Shown here one piece after another: positions 1-9,489 of a stretch of DNA of 64,000 nt. Within the stretch, counting starts at the first letter, position 1. Each line of letters begins with the position of its first letter. The stretch is taken from the NCBI GenBank assembly GCA_036403095.1, contig DASWRQ010000006.1:21814-85813 (forward strand). The letters run 5' to 3'. The position numbers and the translations under genes are program-made. A model generated the notes under the pieces. The model was not told the DNA's origin and searched no databases. It saw nothing but the letters and a program-made list of their open reading frames with translations. Source of the stretch: Kutzneria sp036403095. Lineage in GTDB: Bacteria > Actinomycetota > Actinomycetes > Mycobacteriales > Pseudonocardiaceae.

Positions 1-284
1 CACACGCCGGCCGGCGTCTTGGAGGTGGTCTCGCTGGCCTGGCCGATGCCCTGGGAGCCGACGTTGGCGGTGACCGGGCCATGCACGGCGCGCCACTTCG
101 ACCCGTGGCGCTCCCACGCGGTCAGCACCGCCGTGGTGGCGGTCGGGCTGTCGGCGATCACCGTGATGAGCTGGCCGGCGCCGCCGTGGTAGGACACGGG
201 CAGCGTGGACGCGGTCGCGGGGGCAGCGGTCGTGGCGAGCAGCACGGCTGTGGCCGCCAGAGCCGTGACGACACGGTTGGGCAT
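1..284 (-). CDS. Secreted L,D-transpeptidase-like protein, 3' part missing
   Basis: This gene is cut by the left edge; only about 94 N-terminal residues are visible. It starts at an ATG 8 bases after AGGAGA. The N-terminus is a signal peptide: MPNR, then an Ala/Val/Leu-rich stretch ending near ATAST. The mature part contains GGAGQLITVIAD and SQGIGQAS..KTPAGV. The KTPAGV stretch resembles the start of a YkuD/ErfK-type L,D-transpeptidase domain, whose catalytic Cys would lie outside the window. If correct, the protein would act on peptidoglycan outside the membrane. The family assignment rests on this short motif and the secretion signal. Confidence 0.6.
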   Translation of the reverse strand, partial: MPNRVVTALAATAVLLATTAAPATASTLPVSYHGGAGQLITVIADSPTATTAVLTAWERHGSKWRAVHGPVTANVGSQGIGQASETTSKTPAGV

Positions 285-386
285 CGGATGTTCTCCTGGA
301 TCGCGGGACAGCGGGTCGGCGCGATCGTAGAGCAAGATCACCAACTATGGCACTAGTTCACCAAATTCCCTCGGATCAGGTTATTT

Positions 387-417
387 CCGCACGGGGCCAT
401 GCGTCGGCCCCGTGCGG
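387..417 (-). terminator. Hairpin terminator after the LuxR gene
   Basis: A perfect 12-bp stem (CCGCACGGGGCC / GGCCCCGTGCGG) with a 7-base loop lies 11 bases past the stop of the leftward LuxR gene. On the minus strand it is followed by AAATAACC, so there is no real U-run, as is common in actinobacteria. Confidence 0.75.
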
Positions 418-428
418 CAACACGATCC

Positions 429-1430
429 TCAGTGCACCAGTTCGGCGTCCATCTTGCGCAGCGGCGCGGCCAGCGCGGTCCGACAGGGCACGCCCAGCTT
501 GGTGAACACGCGGGACAGGTGCCCCTCCACCGTCTTCACGCTGACCACCAGCTTCTCGGCGATCTGCCGGTTGGTCAGGCCGCGCACGGCCAGCTCGGCG
601 ACCTCGTGCTCGCGCACCGTCAGCGTGTCCATGCTGCGGACCTGCGGCGCACGCCGCACGGACAGGCTCAGCTGCGTGTCTACCAGCTCGGCGGCCAGCG
701 CCCTGGCGCCGCAGCTCTCGGCCAGCCGACGGGCCACGCTCAGCTCCCGCAGCGCCGTGTCCCGCTCCCCCATGCCGATCAGCGCGGCGCCGACCACGGC
801 GTGCGCCCGGGCGGCGTAGCCGGGCATGCCGGCCTCGGTGAACGCCTCGGCGGCCCGCGCGGCCCGTAACTGGGCGACCTGGAGGTCGTTGCGGGCCAGC
901 GCGACCTGGCCGTTGGCCAGGTGCATGACCGCGGTGTGCCCCCACATCGCCGGCGCCGAGGACTCGGCGGCGTGCTCGGCCCACAGCGCGGCGCGGGCCG
1001 GCCGGCTGCGGGTGAGCTCCAGATTGACCATCGACTCGCAGACCCACGGCCGCAGCACCGGCGCGACCCGGCCCGGATCGGTGTCCACGCCGGCCAGCGT
1101 GGCCAGCCGCTGGCAGCCGTCGACGTCGCCCAGGTGCAGCCGCGCCCCCAGCAGCTCCACCAGCAGTCGACGGGCCCAGTTCGCGTCCGCCTGGCTCATC
1201 ACGCGGGCCGACGCCTGGTCGGCCAGCTGCGAGTCGCCCCGCCAGGCCGCGGCCCACGCCTGGACCGCGAGCGCGGCGGGCAGGTCTTCCCCGAGACCCG
1301 CGCCGCCGATGTGTTGGGCGGCGGCCACCGCGCGCGCCGCTAGTTCCGTCGCCCGGCTGAGCCGGCCCCGGAGCACCTGGTTCCGAGCAGCCCCCGTGTT
1401 GCGCTCGGCCGGCCTCGTCTCGTCGTCCAC
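429..1430 (-). CDS. LuxR-family regulator lacking an ATPase domain
   Basis: Predicted transcriptional regulator of 333 residues. The last ~65 residues form a LuxR-type HTH (MDTLTVREHEVAELAVRGL, then NRQIAEKLVVSVKTVEGHLS). The rest is an alpha-helical TPR-like region (many Ala/Leu/Arg helices). It looks like the C-terminal third of a large LAL-type regulator (about 900 residues with an N-terminal P-loop ATPase), but no P-loop is present. The GTG at 1430 is preferred because GGGGAGG lies 8 bases upstream; a TTG at 1460 would have no such site. The SpoU methyltransferase upstream leaves no room for the missing ATPase, so it is either a genuine short form or an old truncation. Its target is unknown. 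Confidence 0.8.
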   Translation of the reverse strand: MDDETRPAERNTGAARNQVLRGRLSRATELAARAVAAAQHIGGAGLGEDLPAALAVQAWAAAWRGDSQLADQASARVMSQADANWARRLLVELLGARLHLGDVDGCQRLATLAGVDTDPGRVAPVLRPWVCESMVNLELTRSRPARAALWAEHAAESSAPAMWGHTAVMHLANGQVALARNDLQVAQLRAARAAEAFTEAGMPGYAARAHAVVGAALIGMGERDTALRELSVARRLAESCGARALAAELVDTQLSLSVRRAPQVRSMDTLTVREHEVAELAVRGLTNRQIAEKLVVSVKTVEGHLSRVFTKLGVPCRTALAAPLRKMDAELVH

Positions 1431-1497
1431 CTTCTCGACCTCCCCATGGTGAACACCCAATGTAAACCAAGATGAATGGAGAGGGCCCGCAGATACA

Positions 1498-2307
1498 TCA
1501 CAGTCTGCGCTGACGTGCTACCTCATAGAGAACAATGGACGCCGCGTTGGCGGCGTTCAGCGAACTGGCCGCCCCGCCGATGGGGATGCTCAGCACGTCG
1601 TCGCAGGCCGCGCGCCACGCGTTGCTCATGCCCGCGGTCTCGTTGCCGACCACCAGCAGCGTCGGGCCGGTCAGCTCGTGCCGGTCGACAACCGCTGTGC
1701 CGTGCTCATCGGTGCCTATGATGCGAACCGTTACGGGTTGGGCCCGAATCCATTCGATAACAGTTGCGGCCGCATCGGCCCGGACCACCGGAAGCGCGAA
1801 GAAGGAGCCGGTGCTGGCCCGGACCGTGCGCGGGTCGTAGACGTCGGCGGCGTGCCCGGCGACGATCACGCCGTGCGCGCCGAAGGCGTCGGCCGAGCGG
1901 ATCACCGTGCCGATGTTGCCGGGGTTGGTCGGCCGGTCGAACACAACGCCGAGGAAGTCCTCCGGCACCGGAATACGGTTCAGGTCGTCGGGCGGCAACT
2001 CGGCCACGGCGATCAGCTCCGGCGCGCTGTCGGCGTCCTTCTCTCCCAGCTGGGCCAGCAGATCGGGGTCCATCGCCACCCGAGTCGCCGGCGTCGTGTC
2101 CAGCAGCTCCTCGGCCCACTTGGACAGCCGTCGGCCGGCCGGGTAGAGCAGCGCGGTCAACGGCCAGCCGTGCTCGACGGCCAGCGTGATGGGGCGGACG
2201 CCGTGCACCAGGAACTCGCCGGTGCGCTGCCGCTTGGTCCGGTTGCCGAGCAACGCCTCCCACTGCTGGAACCGGGCGTTGCGGGTCGTCACCCGCAGAT
2301 CAGTCAC
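1498..2307 (-). CDS. SpoU/TrmH-family RNA 2'-O-methyltransferase
   Basis: Predicted SAM-dependent RNA ribose 2'-O-methyltransferase of about 269 residues. An N-terminal substrate-binding part (NARFQQWEALLGNRTKRQRTG..FLVHGVRP) is followed by the SPOUT knot with its three motifs: DRPTNPGNIGTVIRSADAFG, LLVVGNETAGMS and IPIGGAASSLNAANAASIVL. The length suits the rRNA-modifying RlmB/TsnR/AviRb group; which nucleotide is modified cannot be read from sequence, and a ribosomal antibiotic-resistance role is possible but unproven. The start is uncertain: GTG at 2307 has AAGG 8 bases upstream, while in-frame GTGs at 2316 and 2340 are alternatives. Confidence 0.85.
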   Translation of the reverse strand: MTDLRVTTRNARFQQWEALLGNRTKRQRTGEFLVHGVRPITLAVEHGWPLTALLYPAGRRLSKWAEELLDTTPATRVAMDPDLLAQLGEKDADSAPELIAVAELPPDDLNRIPVPEDFLGVVFDRPTNPGNIGTVIRSADAFGAHGVIVAGHAADVYDPRTVRASTGSFFALPVVRADAAATVIEWIRAQPVTVRIIGTDEHGTAVVDRHELTGPTLLVVGNETAGMSNAWRAACDDVLSIPIGGAASSLNAANAASIVLYEVARQRRL

Positions 2308-2331
2308 GCCGGCCACCTTGGCATACGCCCG

Positions 2332-2363
2332 CCCGGTCACCAATTTGCCCGGTCACCAATTTG
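2332..2363. repeat. 16-bp perfect tandem repeat
   Basis: CCCGGTCACCAATTTG occurs twice head to tail between the divergent SpoU and FAD-monooxygenase genes. Its right end is about 50 bases before the monooxygenase start, so it could be a regulator site or a replication-slippage scar. Confidence 0.8.
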
Positions 2364-2412
2364 CGCGCCGCGCATCTTTGCGTGCCACGCATGTTTCTGT
2401 AGCGTGGCCGGC

Positions 2413-3936
2413 ATGGACTTCGACGTGGTGATCGCCGGCGGTGGACCGAACGGGCTGATGCTGGCCGCCGAGCTGCGGCTGGCCGGGGTGCGGCCGGTGG
2501 TCCTTGAACGCCTGCCGGAACGGGCGACGATGCCCAAGGCCAACGGCCTGATGGGGGTGGTGGCCCGGGTCCTGGACGCCCGCGGCCTGTACGAGAAGGT
2601 CAGCGGCTGGGCCGCGCCGCCCGCCGCCACGCCACAGTTCGTGTTCGGTGGCATGCGCCTTGACCTGCGGGAACTGGCCGACAACCCGATGTATGCGGTC
2701 CAGATCCCGCAGCGGCGGCTGGAGGCCGTCCTTGAGGAGCACGCCGCTGGACTCGGCGCGGAGATCCGTCGTGGCGTCGACGTAAGAGGTGTCACCGCCC
2801 ATGGGTCTTATGTGAGCGTGAAGACCGATGGCGGCGAGCTCACCGCCCACTTTCTGGTCGGCTGCGACGGCGGCCGCAGCACCGTCCGCAAGCTGGCCGG
2901 CATCGACTTCCCCGGCGTGACCGACGACGACGTCGTCAGCCGCACGGCTAACGTCGGCCTGCCGACCGCCACCGGCATGTCGCTGCCCGTGCCCGGCCAC
3001 GGCGGCATGGCGCCCTTCTTCTTCCACCGCACCGCAACCGGGGTGTTCATCTGGGCGCGCTTCGAGGACGCGACGACCGTCAACACCATGGAATGGGGCA
3101 ACGCGCCGGAGGACGACGTCCCCATGACGCTGGACGAAATGAGGGCCAGCGTGCGGCGGGTGCTCGGCGTGGACGTGCCACTGGAGCCGCCGGTGCTGGA
3201 CCGGCCGCCGCTGCTGCGCCGGCTGAGCGGCAACAACACGCGGATCGCCGCGCAGTTCCGGCAGGGCCGGGTGTTCCTGGCCGGCGACGCCGCCCACGTG
3301 CACGCCGGCATCGGCGCGCCCGGGCTGAACGCGGGCCTGCAGGACGTCGTCAACCTGGGGTGGAAGCTCGGGGCCGTGATCAACGGCTGGACGCCCGAGG
3401 GGCTGCTCGACACGTACCACTCGGAGCGGTATCCGGTGGCGGTGCGGGTCGCCATGCAGACCCAGGCCCAGTCGGCGCTGCTCGCCCCGGGGTCGAAGGT
3501 CACGGCCCTGCGCACCCTGTTCGAGGAGCTGCTGGCCTCGCCCGACAACGTAGGGCATATCGCGGACACCATGTCCGGCAACGACATCCGCTACTGGCCG
3601 GCCGATCATCCGCTGGTCGGGCGGCTGGTCCCCGAGTTGGCCGTGACCACCACCGATGGGGTGGTGCGGCTGGCCGAGCTGCTCCGGACCGGCCGGCCGC
3701 TGCTGCTCGACCTAGCCGGCGTCGGTGACGTGGCCGCCAGCTGGCGGGATCGGGTGGACGTCGTCGCCGGCGTCCATCCCGACCACCCCGCGCTGCTCAT
3801 CCGCCCCGACGGCTTCGTCGCCTGGGCCGGCATCACCGCTGACGGTCTGGTCGACGCCCTGACCCGCTGGTTCGGTTCCCCTACGGGTTCGTCGCCTGGG
3901 CCGACACTGCCGCCGACGGGCCGGCCGAGTCCCTGA
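2413..3936 (+). CDS. FAD-dependent aromatic monooxygenase (PheA/TfdB type)
   Basis: Predicted flavoprotein hydroxylase of 507 residues using NAD(P)H and O2. It shows the Rossmann GGGPNG motif at residues 8-13, the DG-type motif LVGCDGGRSTVRKLAG near 155 and the FAD-ribityl motif VFLAGDAAHVHAGIGAPGLN near 290. In the last of these the usual P-x-G-G-Q-G is altered to A-G-I-G-A-P. The C-terminal ~100 residues are the thioredoxin-like domain typical of polyketide and phenol hydroxylases. It is related to the Rox proteins at 12-14 kb but not equivalent, and it has no rifamycin-associated element upstream. The substrate is unknown. The 3' end carries a diverged tandem duplication that replaces the original stop (separate entry). 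Confidence 0.85.
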   Translation: MDFDVVIAGGGPNGLMLAAELRLAGVRPVVLERLPERATMPKANGLMGVVARVLDARGLYEKVSGWAAPPAATPQFVFGGMRLDLRELADNPMYAVQIPQRRLEAVLEEHAAGLGAEIRRGVDVRGVTAHGSYVSVKTDGGELTAHFLVGCDGGRSTVRKLAGIDFPGVTDDDVVSRTANVGLPTATGMSLPVPGHGGMAPFFFHRTATGVFIWARFEDATTVNTMEWGNAPEDDVPMTLDEMRASVRRVLGVDVPLEPPVLDRPPLLRRLSGNNTRIAAQFRQGRVFLAGDAAHVHAGIGAPGLNAGLQDVVNLGWKLGAVINGWTPEGLLDTYHSERYPVAVRVAMQTQAQSALLAPGSKVTALRTLFEELLASPDNVGHIADTMSGNDIRYWPADHPLVGRLVPELAVTTTDGVVRLAELLRTGRPLLLDLAGVGDVAASWRDRVDVVAGVHPDHPALLIRPDGFVAWAGITADGLVDALTRWFGSPTGSSPGPTLPPTGRPSP

Positions 3937-3965
3937 CCCGCTGGCTCGGCTCTCCTACGGCTTGA
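3811..3965 (+). repeat. Diverged tandem duplication of the monooxygenase 3' end
   Basis: The in-frame segment GFVAWAGITADGL..LTRWFGSPT (3811-3885) is followed at once by a related segment GFVAWADTAADGP..LTRWLGSPTA with a TGA stop at 3963-3965. The copies are offset by 74 bp, so the second is out of frame. The annotated protein instead ends in an unrelated tail (GSSPGPTLPPTGRPSP) at 3936. The two copies differ at many bases, so this is not a recent slippage. Confidence 0.8.
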
Positions 3966-4419
3966 GGTCGGTGGCCGCGCGCAGCGAGCCGTCCATGTAG
4001 AACGGCGTGGAGGTGTGCTCGTGGGCGATCCGCCAGCCCTCAGCCGTCCTCCGCAGGCCGTACGTGGCGCGGAACCACATCTCGAACGCGAAGTCGGCGC
4101 CCTTCGGCGTGGCCGACATGCGGTTCAGGGAGTGGGCCCAGGCCAGGTCGCCGCCGACCTCGATCTCCAGCTCCGTCACCTGGAAATCCACCGGGCCGTC
4201 GAATGTGCCGAACCAGGCCAGCTGCCCCGGCACGTCACGGGCGGCGTCGCCGCGGCGGCCCAACGGCGGGGCCAGGTCGAACTTGACCACGTCGGCCGTG
4301 TAGCGGTCGATCAACCGCTGCGCGTCGCCGTCCTTCATCGCCGCCTCGGCCGCCGTGATCACAGTCTCGATATCCTGGGCGTCGATCTCCTGGACCGAGA
4401 TCTCGTCGCTGCTGCTCAT
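3955..4419 (-). CDS. SnoaL/NTF2-like protein
   Basis: A 154-residue protein with the size and pattern of the NTF2-like/DUF4440 superfamily: an N-terminal helix pair (IETVITAAEAAMKDGDAQRLIDRYTADVVKFDLAPPLG, read in parts) and a beta-rich half with AWAHSLNRMSATPKG and WRIAHEHTSTPF. Such proteins are cone-shaped ligand binders or small hydrolases/isomerases; the substrate cannot be inferred. AGAAGGG precedes the ATG. The gene converges on the monooxygenase and its stop overlaps the duplicated tail. It is followed upstream by a cyclase-family gene on the same strand, which may belong to the same catabolic unit. Confidence 0.8.
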   Translation of the reverse strand: MSSSDEISVQEIDAQDIETVITAAEAAMKDGDAQRLIDRYTADVVKFDLAPPLGRRGDAARDVPGQLAWFGTFDGPVDFQVTELEIEVGGDLAWAHSLNRMSATPKGADFAFEMWFRATYGLRRTAEGWRIAHEHTSTPFYMDGSLRAATDLKP

Positions 4420-4481
4420 GATGGTGTCCCTTCTGGTTGGTCGCCCCGGTGTCGAAGCCACCTCCCGCCGTTCGACACGCC

Positions 4482-5408
4482 TCACTTGATGGCCAGCGGA
4501 TTGATCGGCGACCCCACCGCCCGCCGGAACTTGATCGGCGGCGCGGTCATCATGAAGTCGTACCGGCCGTCCTGGGCGCAGTCGGCGGCCAGCTCCTCGA
4601 AGTCGAGGATCTCGCCGAGCGTCATGCCCATGTCGCGGATCAGCACCAGGTGCACCGGCAGCAGCACGGCCGGGTCCTCGCCGGGCAGCACCTCGATCGC
4701 CCAGTTGTCCGAGCACACCGCGGCCACGTCGTGGTCGGCCAGCCACTCGCAGCTGGCCAGGCCCAGCCCGGGCTCGCCGGCCATGAACGACGCCGGATCG
4801 TGCTCGGCGCGGAACTTGCGCCGCCAGCCGGTGCGGATGGCCAGGATGTCGCCGCCGCGCAGCCGCGTGCCCTGCGCCGCCAGCACGGCGTCGAGCTCGT
4901 CCGGAGTGATCACCTCACCGGCCGGCAGCCAGTCGACGCCGCGATGTCCGGCGACGTCGATCAGCACGCCGCGACCGACCAGCCCCTTGGCCTGGTGCTC
5001 GATCGAGAGGTGCTTGGCGCCGTGCGGCGACAGGTCCGACGCCGGGAACCCGTTGTAGAGCAGGTCGTCGTAGTAGACGTGGGCCAGCCCGTCCCACTGC
5101 GACGCGCTCTGCAGCGGCATGAACACGTAGTCGTCGGCGTAGTGGCCGCCGCCGGGCAGGTCCTGGTCGACGCCGGTCTCGGCCATCGTCAGCACCGGGT
5201 TGATCCGCAGGACGCCGGTCTGCGGACCGTCGGCGCCGAACGGGATGCCCAGGTCGAACACCTTGCCCTCGCGCACCAGCCCGGACGCCGCGACCACCCG
5301 CTCCGGGGTCAGCAGATTGGTGGTGCCGCGCTCGTCCTTGTGCCCGTCGACATCCCAGCGCCCCCAGTTGGACAGGCGCCGGCCGATCTCGCGAAAGTCC
5401 GCTGTCAT
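4482..5408 (-). CDS. Cyclase-family (kynurenine formamidase-like) hydrolase
   Basis: A 308-residue member of the PF04199 cyclase/formamidase fold. Visible landmarks are FDLGIPFGADGPQTG, the metal-site strand SASQWDGLAHVYYDD (the typical HxGTHxDxPxH is altered to QWDGLAH), GRGVLIDVAG, LRGGDILAIRTGW and the late PVHLVLIRDMGMTLGEILDFEELA. Members with this QWDGLAH variant act on amides, lactones or aromatic ring-cleavage products; the substrate here is unknown. It is co-directional with the SnoaL-like gene 62 bases downstream and divergent from the DGPF gene. The ATG start agrees with the family N-terminus. Confidence 0.85.
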   Translation of the reverse strand: MTADFREIGRRLSNWGRWDVDGHKDERGTTNLLTPERVVAASGLVREGKVFDLGIPFGADGPQTGVLRINPVLTMAETGVDQDLPGGGHYADDYVFMPLQSASQWDGLAHVYYDDLLYNGFPASDLSPHGAKHLSIEHQAKGLVGRGVLIDVAGHRGVDWLPAGEVITPDELDAVLAAQGTRLRGGDILAIRTGWRRKFRAEHDPASFMAGEPGLGLASCEWLADHDVAAVCSDNWAIEVLPGEDPAVLLPVHLVLIRDMGMTLGEILDFEELAADCAQDGRYDFMMTAPPIKFRRAVGSPINPLAIK

Positions 5409-5512
5409 CCCGCCACCTTACGAAGATCGCTCCCGCCGGGGTGTCGAAGCGGCGGGCCCGGCCTCGACAGTCCGCCGGTGAGAGGATTTCCGCGACCTTC
5501 GGGAGGCAGACC

Positions 5513-5883
5513 ATGCAGTACCTGATCTTGATCCACAGCAACCCGCGGTCTCGCGCGTTGTGGGAGACGCTGACCGACGAGCAGCGCATGGAGTTCGGCC
5601 GCGGCTACATGGCGCTGAGCGAGGAGCTGGCGGCCTCGGGTGATCTGGTGGTGTCCAACGGGTTGACCGATCCGGCGCTGGCCAAGCGGGTGTGGGTGCA
5701 GGACGGCGAGACGATGACCAGCGACGGGCCGTTCGCCGAGGTCAAGGAGTACGTGGCCGGCTTCCTGCTGGTGGACACCGACACCGAGGAGCAGGCGCTG
5801 GCGTGGGCGGCGAAGACGCCGGACGCGCAGCTGGGCGGAGCCGTGGAGGTCCGGCCGCTGCTCGACATGAGCACGCTGGATCT

Positions 5884-5887
<4 letters not shown>
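5513..5887 (+). CDS. DGPF-domain (YciI-like) protein paired with ECF42
   Basis: A 124-residue YCII-related protein with the hallmark DGPFAEVKEYVAGFLLVD motif. In actinobacteria such proteins are encoded beside ECF42 sigma factors and are thought to take part in their signalling or to be targets. Here the stop overlaps the start of the sigma gene (GTGA), so translation is probably coupled. The ATG at 5513 follows GGGAGG; an in-frame upstream start at 5441 would add 24 residues unlike the family. Confidence 0.88.
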
Positions 5888-7098
<1,211 letters not shown>

Positions 7099-8038
7099 CG
7101 ACGCGCTCGCGGTCGTTGACCAGCTCGAGGCCGACGACCCGGTCGTCCTCGACGGTGAACACGAACAGGCCCATGACCTTGCCCTTGTACATCCAGACCG
7201 CGCCGACGTTGCCGTCGATCAGGGCCGGCAGCGCGCCGCGGGCCTTGCCCGAGAACGCCGTCGCCACCGTGCGGGCCCCGGACATCCGGGCCGACAGCAG
7301 CGGCGCGCCCTTGTCGGCATTGGCGATCGTGCCCGCCACGGTCGTCTCGTCGGCCCGCAGCTCGACGTCGGGATCCAGCAGCTCCAGCAGCGCGTCGAAG
7401 TCGCCGTCCCGCGAGGCCGCGAGGAAGGCGTCGACAACACGGCGCTGGCGGTTGAGATCCGAGTCGGGGCGGTCCGCGCCCTGCACGCGCCGTCGGGCCC
7501 GGCTGGCCAGCTGCCGCGTCGCGGTCGGCGTGCGGCCGACGATCGGCGCGATCTCGTCGAACGGCACCGCGAACAGGTCGTGCAGGACGAAGGCGAGCCG
7601 CTCGGCCGGGGCCAGCGTCTCCAGCACCACCAGCAGCGCCGGGCCGACCGAGTCGGCCAGCAGCGCCTCCTGCTCGGGACCGGCGACCGGGGCGTCGATG
7701 GCCGCGTCGGGAGCCTCGTCGATGGGGTCCTCGCGCCGGGACTTGCGGGACCGCAGCATGTCAAGGCACACCCGGGCGGTCACCGTGGTCAGCCAGCCGC
7801 CGAGGTTCTCCACCTCACTGGTGTCAGCACGGGACAGCCGCAGCCACGACTCCTGCACCGCGTCCTCGGCGTCGCTGGTCGAACCGAGCATGCGGTAGGC
7901 CACCGCCCGCAGGTGGTCCCGATTGGCCTCGAACTCTCCGGCCAGCCATTCTTCGTTCACGGTCACATCCTCCGTCCGCGGTCCGTCATAGCAGTGACGG
8001 GCGGCAGCCGCCCGATGTGACCGAGAAGGAGAAACACC

Positions 8039-8368
8039 ATGCTGCAGACGATCCTGTTCCCGGTGAAGGACGTGGCGAAGGCCAAGGCCGTCTACACCGC
8101 GCTGCTGGGCGTCGCCCCCGGCGTCGAGTCGCCGTACTACGTGGGCTACGACATCGACGGCCAGCACATCGGCCTGGTGCCCAACGGCAGCACCAACGGT
8201 CCGGCCTGCTACCGGCACGTGGACGACTTGGAGAAGGGCCTGGCCGCGCTGGTCGAGGCCGGCGCCTCGATGGCGCAGGAGCCCAAGGAGGTCGGCAACG
8301 GCCGCACCGTGGCCAGCGTGCTCGATGCCGACGGCAACGAGATCGGCCTCATCCAGGACCGGCACTGA
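8039..8368 (+). CDS. VOC-superfamily (glyoxalase-like) protein
   Basis: A 109-residue single-domain vicinal-oxygen-chelate protein. The family pattern is seen in FPVKDVAKAKAVYTALLGV at the N-terminus, YYVGYDIDGQHIGLVP in the middle, and VASVLDADGNEIGLIQ at the end. Such proteins act as dimers in metal-dependent isomerisation, dioxygenation or drug binding; the substrate is not evident. GAGAAGGAG precedes the ATG. It is divergent from the ECF41 sigma factor, a common arrangement for sigma targets, and its end overlaps the convergent HAD gene by 20 bases. Confidence 0.85.
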   Translation: MLQTILFPVKDVAKAKAVYTALLGVAPGVESPYYVGYDIDGQHIGLVPNGSTNGPACYRHVDDLEKGLAALVEAGASMAQEPKEVGNGRTVASVLDADGNEIGLIQDRH

Positions 8369-9014
8369 CCGTGACCACGAGGCCGTCCGCGACGCGGTCG
8401 ACCCGGCAGGACGTGAGGTCTGCGACCACCGCGTCCGCCGTGAGCTCGGCCGCGTCGTGGGAGGTCGCGACGGCCAGCGTGCGCGCCCCGGCGTTGTGGC
8501 CGGCCAGCAGGCCGGCCGGCGCGTCCTCCACGACCAGGCAGTCTTCGATGTCGTAGCCCAGGGCCGCGGCCGCCTTGAGGTAGCCCTCGGGATCGGGCTT
8601 GCCGGCGCTCACGTCGTCGGCCGCGATCAGCACGGCCGGCGCCGGCAGCCCGGCGGCGGCCAGCCGGGCCCGCATCAGCTCCTGCGAGCCGGAGGTCACC
8701 GCCGCCCAGCGGTCTTTCGGTAGCTCGGGCAGCAGGGTACGGGTCGCCGGCAGGGCCACGACGTCACCCAGGTCGGTCAGCTCCAGCCGGGCCAGCTCGG
8801 CCACCGCGTCGTCCCGTTCGGACGGTGGCAGCAGGTCGGCGATCGTGTCCTCGCTGCGCCGGCCGTGACAGACCTGGAGGATCTTGTCGGCGTCGAGCCC
8901 GCGCTCGGCCGCGAACACCCGCCACGTCCGCTCGACGGCGCCGGTCGAGTCGACCAGCGTGCCGTCGATGTCGAACAGGATGGCCTGGACCTCGAACGTG
9001 GTCAGCTCGCCCAC
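8349..9014 (-). CDS. HAD-superfamily phosphatase (beta-PGM/GPH-like)
   Basis: A 221-residue HAD hydrolase. Motif I is FDIDGTLVDSTGAVE (nucleophile Asp15, acid/base Asp17), motif II AAVTSGS, motif III Lys in SAGKPDPEGYL, and motif IV EDCLVVEDAPAGLLAGHNAG. The helical cap between motifs I and II places it with phosphoglycolate and sugar-phosphate phosphatases. The GTG start overlaps the end of the upstream PPOX-type gene by 13 bases, so the two are probably one transcript. The physiological substrate is unknown. Confidence 0.88.
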   Translation of the reverse strand: MGELTTFEVQAILFDIDGTLVDSTGAVERTWRVFAAERGLDADKILQVCHGRRSEDTIADLLPPSERDDAVAELARLELTDLGDVVALPATRTLLPELPKDRWAAVTSGSQELMRARLAAAGLPAPAVLIAADDVSAGKPDPEGYLKAAAALGYDIEDCLVVEDAPAGLLAGHNAGARTLAVATSHDAAELTADAVVADLTSCRVDRVADGLVVTVSAGPG

Positions 9015-9427
9015 GGTCCGACCCCGCCGATGCGCCGCACCTTGTAGCGCACGATGAAGCCGGGCCGCCGCTCCACCGGGAACGTCGCCTCCGGGCCGAT
9101 GTACACCCGGGACAGCCGGTCCAGCAGGTCCCAGGCCTGATCGGTCGCCTCCACCACGGCCTCCGCGCGCAGCACCGCGTTCTCATCCAGGAATCTGCCC
9201 GGCACCCGCGGCGCGTCGAAGGACAGCACCACACGCGGGTCCCGCTGCATGTTGCGGATCTTCACCCCGGCGTGCTGGTGGCCGCTGACCAGGTCGTCCC
9301 CGTCCAGGCCGATCCAGATCACCGACACCTGCGGGCTGCCGTCGGGGTTGACGGTGCTCAGATGGGCCATCGGCCCGCTGCTGATCAGGGCGCGCAGGGA
9401 CTCGGGCAGCGTGATCGTTTCAGGCAC
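9002..9427 (-). CDS. PPOX-class F420/FMN-binding oxidoreductase
   Basis: A 141-residue split beta-barrel flavoprotein of the pyridoxamine-phosphate-oxidase-like superfamily. MAHLSTVNPDGSPQVSVIW is the signature first hairpin, followed by GVKIRNMQRDPRVVLSFD. Actinobacterial members of this class usually bind F420 and reduce small organic substrates. The start is a GTG at 9427. It is the first gene of a two-gene unit with the HAD phosphatase and diverges from the MFS transporter. Confidence 0.85.
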   Translation of the reverse strand: MPETITLPESLRALISSGPMAHLSTVNPDGSPQVSVIWIGLDGDDLVSGHQHAGVKIRNMQRDPRVVLSFDAPRVPGRFLDENAVLRAEAVVEATDQAWDLLDRLSRVYIGPEATFPVERRPGFIVRYKVRRIGGVGPWAS

Positions 9428-9489
9428 GCGGCCACCGTATCCTGCGCCCGGACGTGACGGCCCGGCGACGCTCCGGCATATTGCCGGAC

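Noticed and set aside
81..356. Rightward 91-codon frame at the left edge
   Set aside because: It is antisense to the L,D-transpeptidase-like gene, has no ribosome-binding site and reads as Arg/Gly-rich sequence.
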